This document shows positions 58,019-64,000 of a stretch of DNA of 64,000 nt, in pieces. Numbering within the stretch: position 1 is the first letter of the stretch; each line of letters starts with the position of its first letter. Location: positions 1 through 64,000 of the forward strand of contig JAXDJX010000006.1 in NCBI GenBank assembly GCA_034667405.1, in the 5' to 3' direction. The stretch comes from JANXVR01 sp034667405 (GTDB lineage Bacteria; Actinomycetota; UBA4738; HRBIN12). The translations under genes and the position numbers were made by a program. The notes under the pieces were generated by a model. It ran no database searches. It was not told where the DNA came from and worked only from the letters and a program-made list of their open reading frames with translations.

Positions 58019-58623
58019 ACCGGTTCGCGAAGCGTTCGTTCGATGTAGTGGTGGCCACCGTCGGTGTGGTCCTGCTCTCGCCCGTCATGCTCGCGATAGC
58101 CATGGCGATCCGAATCGACTCCGGGGCACCCGTCTTCTTCCGTCAGGAACGCGTCGGACGGGCCGGACGGCGGTTCAAGATCTGGAAGTTCCGCACGATG
58201 GTGGTTGGGGCACATCGGATGTCGGCGAACGTGAGCGCCCTCGGCGATCCGCGCGTCACGCGAGTGGGAGCGTGGCTGCGGCGCACGTACTTGGACGAGT
58301 TGCCCCAGCTCTTCAACGTCATCGTTGGCGACATGAGCATGGTCGGACCCCGTCCGGAGACCCCCGAGTTCGTGGAGTACTACACGGCGCAGGAACGCGA
58401 TCTGCTGTCGATCCGTCCCGGCATCGCCGGTCCGTCGACACTCGGTTTCATGGATGAGGCCGAGATCCTGGCATCGGTCGGCAACGCCGAGGCGTACTAC
58501 GTCGATCGGATCCTCCACGACCGCGCTGCGCTGGATCTCACGTACGTGCATCGGCACACGCTGCCAGGAGATGTCTCGCTCTTGGTGCGACAGTTGGGCG
58601 AGATCGTGTTGGGGAGGGACTGA
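58015..58623 (+). CDS. Initiating sugar-phosphate transferase (bacterial sugar transferase)
   Basis: 202 residues, a single N-terminal re-entrant/membrane helix (FDVVVATVGVVLLSPVMLAIAMAI) followed by the PF02397 core: FFRQERVGRAGRRFKIWKFRTM, the catalytic TYLDELPQLFNVIVGDMSMVGPRPETPEF and RPGIAGPSTL. A minimal PglC-type enzyme without the four-helix WbaP domain. Loads sugar-1-phosphate onto undecaprenyl phosphate. GTG 58015 overlaps the deacetylase stop (GTGA). Confidence 0.9.
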   Translation: MNRFAKRSFDVVVATVGVVLLSPVMLAIAMAIRIDSGAPVFFRQERVGRAGRRFKIWKFRTMVVGAHRMSANVSALGDPRVTRVGAWLRRTYLDELPQLFNVIVGDMSMVGPRPETPEFVEYYTAQERDLLSIRPGIAGPSTLGFMDEAEILASVGNAEAYYVDRILHDRAALDLTYVHRHTLPGDVSLLVRQLGEIVLGRD

Positions 58624-59685
58624 ATGGACACCGAGATCGCTCCGGCCCCCGCCACCGGCACCGGCACCGTCGAGATCGTCGAATGGCAGGACGGGGCCGC
58701 GTGGGACCGCTTCGTGGATGCGGCCGCCGACGGCACGATCGCCCATCGGTGGGCGTGGCGCGACATCGTCCAGCGTTCCTACGGCCTGGAGACGCACATG
58801 CTGGCCGCGGTCCAGAGCACTGCACTTCGGGGTGTCCTACCGCTCGTCGTCCATCGGAGCCGGCTGTTCGGACGCCACGTGGTATCGATGCCGTTCCTCG
58901 ACGTGGGTGGGCTCTGCACGAACCGTGACGACGCGATCGACGCGTCCCTGCTCGGCGCGGCGCAGGCGATCGCCGACCGGGAGCGCGCGGTGCTCGAGTT
59001 GCGACACCTCACCGACCGACCGCTCGGTCTTCCGAGGACCACCGAGAAGGTCACTATGCGCCTCCCGTTGCCCGGCGATGCCGACGAACTCTTCGCCTCG
59101 CTGCCCTCCAACCGGCGCGGTCAGGTCCGCAAAGCGGGCAGGGCCGGGCTCGAGACCAGCTTCCACGGCCCGGAGGCCGTCGGTGACTTCTACCGGGTGC
59201 TCGCGGAGAACATGCGGGACCTTGGCTCGCCGGTCCACAAGCGCTCGTTCTTCCAAGAGTTGGCCGAGGGTCTGGGCGAGCGGTGCGAACTCGCCCTGGT
59301 GCGCGAAGGCGCCAAGGTCCTGGGCGCGGGGATCGTGCTCTACGACCGAGAGCTCGCCGTGGTGCCCTGGTCATCCTCCCTCCGCGAAGCGTTCAAGCTG
59401 GCGCCGAACCAACTCCTCTATTGGGAGTCCATGCGCCGAGCCATCGAACGCGGTGCGACAACGTTCGACTTCGGGCGGTCTTCCGTCGGGTCGGGGACCT
59501 TCGTCTCCAAGCGTGGGTGGGGAACCGAGCCGGTCCAGCTGTATTGGGACTACTACCCCGACAACGAGCAGCCACCCGGTGAGGAGATCGCCAGCAAGTC
59601 GTGGGCCGTCGACGTCTGGCGACGGTTGCCCCTGCCGGTGGCCACGGCGGTCGGCTCCCGGATACGGAAGGGTATCCCGGCCTGA
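58624..59685 (+). CDS. FemAB/GNAT-like acyltransferase of the polysaccharide operon
   Basis: 353 residues with two GNAT-like halves: DRFVDAAADGTIAHRWAWRDIVQRSYG, PLVVHRSRLFGRHVVSMPFLDVGG, NRRGQVRKAGRAGLE, and GATTFDFGRSSVGSGTFVSKRGWGTEPVQLYWDYY. It matches the FemAB-related family linked elsewhere to exosortase (XrtA) polysaccharide loci. It may attach an amino-acyl group to an amino sugar. Abuts the previous stop (TGA/ATG) with no gap. Confidence 0.82.
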   Translation: MDTEIAPAPATGTGTVEIVEWQDGAAWDRFVDAAADGTIAHRWAWRDIVQRSYGLETHMLAAVQSTALRGVLPLVVHRSRLFGRHVVSMPFLDVGGLCTNRDDAIDASLLGAAQAIADRERAVLELRHLTDRPLGLPRTTEKVTMRLPLPGDADELFASLPSNRRGQVRKAGRAGLETSFHGPEAVGDFYRVLAENMRDLGSPVHKRSFFQELAEGLGERCELALVREGAKVLGAGIVLYDRELAVVPWSSSLREAFKLAPNQLLYWESMRRAIERGATTFDFGRSSVGSGTFVSKRGWGTEPVQLYWDYYPDNEQPPGEEIASKSWAVDVWRRLPLPVATAVGSRIRKGIPA

Positions 59686-60143
59686 TGGGTGGGCCCCTCG
59701 CCCGCCGATGGGGAGCACCCGCGTTGGCGGTGGTCGCACTCGTGGCCGTCGTCACGTTGACGCTGGGCCCCGATGTCATCGCGGGCCTTGGTTCGGGCGC
59801 TCTGGACCGGACCGCGCACGCGGGCGCCTACGCGGGACTCGCAGCCGCTGCACTGCTGGCGCTGCCCCGATCCGGACGCCGAGGCTCCGGCATCGGCATC
59901 GCCCTGTTGGTGGTGATCGGGGTTTGCGCGTTCGGCGGGATCATGGAGGCCATGCAAGGACTCGAACACCGGGACGCGGACATCCTGGATGCCGCTGCCA
60001 ACGCGGCGGGGGCGTTCACGGTGTTCGCGCTCTGGCTCATCGGCCGGGGGACGGGATCGATCTGGTATAGCCGGCGAGCGGGGGGCTCCCCGAGCGACCC
60101 CGGCGATTCAGGCGTGCGCGCTGACCAGGCCCTCGCGGGGTAG
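59685..60143 (+). CDS. VanZ-family membrane protein
   Basis: 152 residues with four hydrophobic segments and the VanZ-type GALDRTAHAGAYAGLAAAALLALP and MEAMQGLEHRDADILDAAANAAGAF signatures. VanZ-like proteins are common last genes of envelope loci, with undefined roles. ATG 59685 overlaps the FemAB stop (TGATG). Its last 36 bases overlap the end of the convergent UDP-sugar dehydrogenase gene. Confidence 0.82.
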   Translation: MGGPLARRWGAPALAVVALVAVVTLTLGPDVIAGLGSGALDRTAHAGAYAGLAAAALLALPRSGRRGSGIGIALLVVIGVCAFGGIMEAMQGLEHRDADILDAAANAAGAFTVFALWLIGRGTGSIWYSRRAGGSPSDPGDSGVRADQALAG

Positions 60144-61569
60144 CGACCCGATCTGGGGCCGGCCGACCCCCACGTAGGTGAATCCCGCCGACTCGGCGTG
60201 CGCGGGGTCGACGATGTTGCGCCCATCAAGGAGGAGCGGCGTGCGCATGAGGTCGCGCAGCGCGGCAAGATCCATCCCGGCGAACTCCGGCCACGCCGTC
60301 ACGACGACGAGCGCCTCGGCGCCTCGCGCGGCCTCGGTGGCGTCAGCGACAACTTCGACGATGGAGTCGTAGGGGGCGGGCAGGCTGGTCACGGCCGGGT
60401 CGTAGGCGCGCAACCGCACCCCGGCCATCGCCAGGCCCGAGGCGATCTCAAGTGCCGGGGCATCACGCAGGTCGTCCGTGTTCGGCTTGAACGACAGACC
60501 GAGCAATCCGACGCGGCGCCCGACCAAGGTCTTGAGGTGGCGTTGCAGTTGGCGCCGTACCCACCCACGCTGATCCCGGTTGATGTCGTTCGCCGCGTGA
60601 AGCATCCTCGCCTGGACACCGCGTGTTTCTGCCATGCCCTGCAGCGCAACGATATCCTTCGGGAAGCACGAACCGCCCCACCCTACGCCGGCGCCCAGGA
60701 AATGGGGGCCGATACGCGGGTCCAGGCCGATCGCATGCGCGACCCGGGTGACATCTGCACCCAGTTCCTCCGCGATCATGGCGATCTCGTTGATGAACGA
60801 GATCCGAACCGCCAGGAATGCGTTCGCCGCATACTTCGTGAGTTCAGCGGTCGCGGGGTCGGTGACGACCACCGGCACCGCCCCTGGATCCACCGCCGGC
60901 GAACCTCCGGTTATCTCCTCGGGCAGCCACGTCGGAACCTGTCGCTGAACGATGGGCTCGTAGGCCCGGAGCACGGTGGCCGCGGCGCGATCGGACGTCG
61001 ACCCGACGACGATACGGTCCGGGAACAGGAAGTCGTGAAGCGCCGTTCCCTCTGCCAAGAACTCCGGGTTCACGGCGACGGCGAGCGGGTCGGGTCTGCA
61101 CTCGGCGATGAGCGCCTCGAGGTAGGCAGCGGTCCCCACCGGCGCGGTGCTGCGGCCGACGACGACCGTCGAAGGCGAGGCGTGGGTGGCCACAGCTCTG
61201 GTTGCGGCGATCACCATCGAGGTCTACGCTGCCGTCGGGCCCGTTCGGTGTCCCGACACAGATGAACACCAGGTCGGCCTGACTCGCCGCCTCCTGGGCC
61301 GACGTGTGGAACGACAGCTGGTTCCTCGCTTGCGCGCGTCGCACCAATTCGGGCAAGAACGGTTCGACGAACGGCACATCGGCGTGACGCAGCGCCTCGA
61401 TCCGCTCCAGGTCGACGTCTAGAACACGGACCCGATGCCCGACCGATGCGAGGCATGCGGCGGTCACCAACCCGACGTGCCCGGCCCCTACGACGGTGAT
61501 CCGCAGGGGGCGGCCCTCGACCCGCGCATGCCAGCCGTTCACGCCGTTCACGACGCCGTTTGCACCCAT
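60108..61569 (-). pseudogene. UDP-sugar 6-dehydrogenase, interrupted by a frameshift
   Basis: The N-terminal Rossmann part (LRITVVGAGHVGLVTAACLASVGHRV...VFICVGTPNGPDGSVDL) runs from ATG 61569 in one frame. The rest (MVIAATRAVATHASPSTVVVGRSTAPVGT..., catalytic Cys in GWGGSCFPKD, LSFKPNTDDLRDAP, LLDGRNIVDP) continues in another frame to the stop at 60108. The switch is at 61217-61219, where one extra base (or two missing bases) separates VDL from MVIAA; both halves are otherwise intact at ~487 residues in total. The intact enzyme oxidises UDP-glucose or UDP-HexNAc to the uronate, fitting the uronate-type epimerase at 51908. Sequencing or assembly error, true inactivation, or two-protein expression cannot be separated here; no slippery sequence is seen. 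Confidence 0.85.
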
Positions 61570-61575
61570 GGCGAG

Positions 61576-61581
61576 ACCGTA
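61576..61581 (-). promoter_or_regulatory. -10 box (TACGGT) of the leaderless UDP-sugar dehydrogenase transcript
   Basis: Minus-strand TACGGT then 6 nt then ATG 61569. The preserved promoter suggests the gene was recently functional. Confidence 0.5.
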
Positions 61582-61631
61582 CGGGTGGAAGCGCGAGGAT
61601 GCATGCGCTGAAGTGAGTAACCGACGTACGC

Positions 61632-61655
61632 CGTAGGGGTGGTACGGAATATCAT
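61632..61655 (+). promoter_or_regulatory. Candidate regulatory region of the second DUF1996 gene
   Basis: CGTAGGGG (61632-61639), also found before the other DUF1996 gene and the beta-helix gene, lies just upstream of a possible -10 TATCAT (61650-61655). Start near 61662 leaves a ~95-nt leader ending with GGTAGGAG before GTG 61757. The remaining 187-bp spacer shows nothing else. Confidence 0.3.
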
Positions 61656-61756
61656 CCGGTGTGCGTAGATAGAACCACGCGTCAGGCAAGAACCGGGCGT
61701 AGCCCCCCTGCTCACCCGTCCGTGGCGCCATCCGATCGAGGGTAGGAGTACAGACC

Positions 61757-62782
61757 GTGGTTCGCCTGTTCGCACGATGTGCCGCCGGCTGTATCGTCTT
61801 CCTCGTCGCCCTTACGGCGGCGCCCGCATGGGCCTCGCCCGGGTGGATCGTGTTCTGCGAGTACTCCCACTCCTTGAAGGACGATCCCATCGTCTATCCA
61901 GGTGTTGCCGGCCAGTCGCACCTGCACGATTTCTTCGGCAACGTGACGACGAACGCCTCCTCAACCGACGCATCCATGCTGGGCAAGACCACGACGTGCC
62001 AGACGGCGGCCGACACCGCCGGCTTCTGGGTCCCGGCATTGTTTCGAGACGGCAAGCGGATCCTCCCCGAGGGGGCGCCCCCCGATGGGACGCAGCGCGA
62101 CTATCACGCACGGACACAGGTCTACTATCAGAACAACCTCACGGGGCTAGCTGCTTCAACGATCCAGCCCATGCCCGCCGGACTTCGCATGGTGGCCGGC
62201 ACCTCCACCGCAACCGGTCCCAAAGAGAACGGGCTCCTGGGACGAGAGATCTATTGGGGATGCTCGGACAACAAGCCCGACGGCAAGTTCACCGCCCCTA
62301 TCGACTGCGCCACCGGCATCGTCAGCCTCCACATCGGATTCCCCAATTGTTGGGACGGTCAGCACCTGGACAGTCCGGATCATCAGGGACACATGGCGTA
62401 CCCGGCGTCGTCTCCGCAGGGCTACGTGTGCCCTGCGGATCATCCCGTCCCGATCCCCCGGGTCATCGTTCGCGTCGAGTATCCGATCGGTACCGATTCC
62501 TCGGGCATCTCCTTGTCGTCCGGGAAGACGTTCACGGTCCACGGGGACTTCTGGAACACCTGGGACCAGCCGGCGTTGGCACAGCTCACCAGCACGTGCC
62601 TGGACGCGAACCTTGACTGCGGCGTCGACCCCGACCCCTTCACGTCCCCGCACACCACGCTTGTTCGACGACTCGCGATATGGGGTCTCGTGGGTCTGAT
62701 CATCGCCGGGGCCGCGTTCATCGCCGGGTTCCGCAGTTCGGCTCCCGAAGAACGGCAGGTGGGGTATGGCAATCACCCGTAG
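61757..62782 (+). CDS. Membrane-anchored DUF1996 protein
   Basis: 341 residues. Signal peptide (ARCAAGCIVFLVALTAAPAWA^SPG), then a DUF1996 domain colinear with the protein at 40256-41131: CEYSHSLKDDPIVYPGVAGQSHLHDFFGN, VYYQNNLTG, IYWGCSDNKP, FPNCWDGQHLDSPDHQGHMAYP, FWNTW...CLDANLDCG. Unlike that paralogue it ends with a membrane segment (LAIWGLVGLIIAGAAFIAGF) and short cytoplasmic tail, so the domain is displayed on the cell surface. GTG 61757 has GGTAGGAG 8 nt upstream. Function unknown; the position closing the polysaccharide island suggests a cell-envelope role. Confidence 0.85.
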   Translation: MVRLFARCAAGCIVFLVALTAAPAWASPGWIVFCEYSHSLKDDPIVYPGVAGQSHLHDFFGNVTTNASSTDASMLGKTTTCQTAADTAGFWVPALFRDGKRILPEGAPPDGTQRDYHARTQVYYQNNLTGLAASTIQPMPAGLRMVAGTSTATGPKENGLLGREIYWGCSDNKPDGKFTAPIDCATGIVSLHIGFPNCWDGQHLDSPDHQGHMAYPASSPQGYVCPADHPVPIPRVIVRVEYPIGTDSSGISLSSGKTFTVHGDFWNTWDQPALAQLTSTCLDANLDCGVDPDPFTSPHTTLVRRLAIWGLVGLIIAGAAFIAGFRSSAPEERQVGYGNHP

Positions 62783-62784
62783 GG

Positions 62785-62808
62785 CAGCCAGACCTGACCT
62801 TTTGGCTG
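62785..62808 (+). terminator. Weak stem-loop after the DUF1996 gene
   Basis: CAGCCA (62785-62790) pairs with TGGCTG (62803-62808) across a 12-nt loop, starting 2 nt after the stop; no U-tract follows. Confidence 0.3.
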
Positions 62809-62869
62809 TAGTCCGCTCCTTGATTCTGGAGGTAGGCTTCTGTCGCGTACGTGGGGCCCGGGGGGGCTA

Positions 62870-64000
62870 TTGAGTTATAGAGATCTCCGCATCGTGATCG
62901 GTGAGGGCCCATCCATACGCAACGGCTTCTTCCGCTTCGTTCTCGAAGGCGAAGGTTTCGAAGTCGCAGCAGAAACTACATCTGTTGAGGATCTCTCCAG
63001 CGCTATCGCGGAACACCAACCAGATGTCATCGTGCTCGACGACATGCTGGGCGTCGCCGGACTCGAACTCGCCCAGCAGGAGGCGCCGCGCGCGAAGATC
63101 GTGGTCGTCTGGCCCGCTGCCGTTCAGCCGGTAGGTGCGGACGCACGCGTCGACCCCGACAGCGTCCTGCGCGAACTCGGAACAACAGTCGAACGAGTCG
63201 CGGGGGTCGGACCGGGGGTCGGACTCGCCGGCACCTTCGTGCGCCCCGATTGGATCGGAAAGGTCCGCAAGGATCCGGCGATGCTCAGGGAGATCCTGGC
63301 AACGGGAAAGACATCATCACGACCGAGCATCACCGAACTCCAACGGGCCAATCGAGAGTCGCAGCCGACCACCGACACCCCTGCAGCCGTAGACCTTGCG
63401 AGCGCATCCTCGGATGCGACACCGGCCGGGTCACCGGGGACGTACGAGGTCGATCCGGAGCAGGGTACGCCCGCAGCCACCGAAGTCCCGGCGCTCACCC
63501 TGGTCGGACCGGTAGAAGCTGAGGCCGAGGACGCCGAGGTCCCCAGTGGCGTCCGTGCCCTCGACACGGGAGCTGCGGCCGTCGGCGCAACCGTCGAAGA
63601 GCGCGAATCCGAGCGCGAGTGGAACCGAAAGCTGGGAGGCATCGCGCTCGGCGCAGCGGCAGTGGCGGGAGCCGTCCTCCTTTCCTTCGCGATCGGGGGT
63701 ACCACGGTGCATATCGCGGGCGAGGCGCCGGGCGGAGCCGGTGCGATCACCACCCCTGGCCCCATCGGGATCTCCCTCGACAAGCCGACACTGCACGTCG
63801 GGCACCACATCCCATCCACCCGTTCCTTGCATACCCCCCCAGCCGATGGCGGAGGGGTTCGTCCCACGAGCATTCCCGGTGGCACGGGCCGTCCCGGCCC
63901 GGGAACAGGACCAGGACCAGGAACAGGCGGGGGCGGCGGGGGAGACGGCGGTGGTGGCGGTGGCGGCGGTGGCGGCGGTCGGGGTGGCGGCGGCAGCGCC
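62870..64000 (+). CDS. Membrane-anchored pseudo-receiver protein with glycine-rich tail (runs off window)
   Basis: Open to the window end, at least 377 residues. Residues ~6-95 follow a response-regulator receiver (LRIVIGEGPSIRNGFFRFVLEGEGFEVAAE, phosphoacceptor-like D in PDVIVLDDMLG). The N-terminal acidic pair is GE instead of DD and the conserved Lys is missing, so it is probably a pseudo-receiver. A long acidic/Pro-rich linker (~140-240), one membrane segment (KLGGIALGAAAVAGAVLLSFAIGG) and an extracytoplasmic Pro/Gly-rich part ending in polyglycine follow. No DNA-binding domain is seen before the window ends. Start uncertain: TTG 62870 lacks a good ribosome-binding site, while GGAGG at 62828-62832 stands 7 nt before an in-frame CTG at 62840, so CTG initiation is possible. 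Confidence 0.65.
   Translation, partial: MSYRDLRIVIGEGPSIRNGFFRFVLEGEGFEVAAETTSVEDLSSAIAEHQPDVIVLDDMLGVAGLELAQQEAPRAKIVVVWPAAVQPVGADARVDPDSVLRELGTTVERVAGVGPGVGLAGTFVRPDWIGKVRKDPAMLREILATGKTSSRPSITELQRANRESQPTTDTPAAVDLASASSDATPAGSPGTYEVDPEQGTPAATEVPALTLVGPVEAEAEDAEVPSGVRALDTGAAAVGATVEERESEREWNRKLGGIALGAAAVAGAVLLSFAIGGTTVHIAGEAPGGAGAITTPGPIGISLDKPTLHVGHHIPSTRSLHTPPADGGGVRPTSIPGGTGRPGPGTGPGPGTGGGGGGDGGGGGGGGGGGRGGGGSA
63921..64000 (+). repeat. Low-complexity GGC/GGT repeats encoding polyglycine
   Basis: Preceded by gga-cca-gga-cca Gly-Pro codons, then almost uninterrupted GGC/GGT/GGG codons to the window edge. Prone to slippage and to assembly breaks. Confidence 0.9.

Noticed and set aside
58624..59685. 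Exosortase/PEP-CTERM system suggested by the FemAB-like gene
   Set aside because: No exosortase (XrtA) gene and no PEP-CTERM-tailed protein are present; the FemAB family also occurs without them.
61200..61235. Programmed ribosomal frameshifting in the UDP-sugar dehydrogenase gene
   Set aside because: No slippery heptamer, stop codon pausing signal or downstream stem was seen; the family is not known to use frameshifting.

Overview
The window is high-G+C bacterial DNA, very probably from an uncultured or poorly characterised actinomycetote. The pointers are GTG/TTG starts, a 180-kDa-class NAD-glutamate dehydrogenase, a MEDS-domain anti-sigma-type kinase, a CysO-like MoaD protein, NarL/LuxR response regulators and, at eight or so genes, a TANNNT -10 box sitting 6-7 nt before the start codon, which predicts leaderless mRNAs as in mycobacteria and streptomycetes. 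I saw no rRNA, tRNA, CRISPR array, insertion sequence or phage gene, and no gene-free stretch exceeds 300 bases.

Layout. 1-2195: end of a secreted beta-helix protein, a MEDS/HATPase regulator and a HAD phosphatase. 2222-16183: mostly surface or secreted products: a 3055-residue adhesin-like protein with 22 DUF11 repeats, a GH18 hydrolase, a MoaD/BNR gene pair, a small exported protein and a membrane-anchored YVTN propeller. 16232-20406: a potADBC-type polyamine ABC importer with a good promoter. 20523-37986: housekeeping metabolism (enoyl-CoA hydratase, IMPase-like phosphatase, GlcNAc-kinase-like BadF ATPase, ABC-F, DMT exporter, metallo-hydrolase, giant glutamate dehydrogenase, homocysteine methyltransferase/MTHFR, OsmC). 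Within it, 24994-28628 is an unusual cluster: CDGSH protein, acyl-CoA-dehydrogenase-like enzyme without the usual glutamate, leaderless-protein PhnD homologue, and a TusA-like/diiron fusion.

38075-62782 is an envelope island. A beta-helix/PKD protein and a DUF1996 protein (minus strand) face a histidine kinase and two LuxR-type regulators. Then comes a 15-gene exopolysaccharide operon (44567-60143) in which 13 of 14 junctions overlap and the other abuts: chain-length protein, DegT aminotransferase, two SDR epimerases, HPr-kinase-like P-loop protein, RtcB-like protein, polymerase/ligase, GT4, degenerate methyltransferase, aminoglycoside-phosphotransferase-fold kinase, flippase, PIG-L deacetylase, initiating sugar-phosphate transferase, FemAB-like acyltransferase and VanZ. 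A frameshifted UDP-sugar dehydrogenase converges on it, and a second DUF1996 paralogue closes the island. The window ends inside a membrane-anchored pseudo-receiver protein with a glycine-rich tail.

Most notable is the divergent RtcB (tRNA-ligase family) homologue, translationally coupled to an HPr-kinase-like gene in the middle of a polysaccharide operon. The TusA-like/diiron cluster is second.
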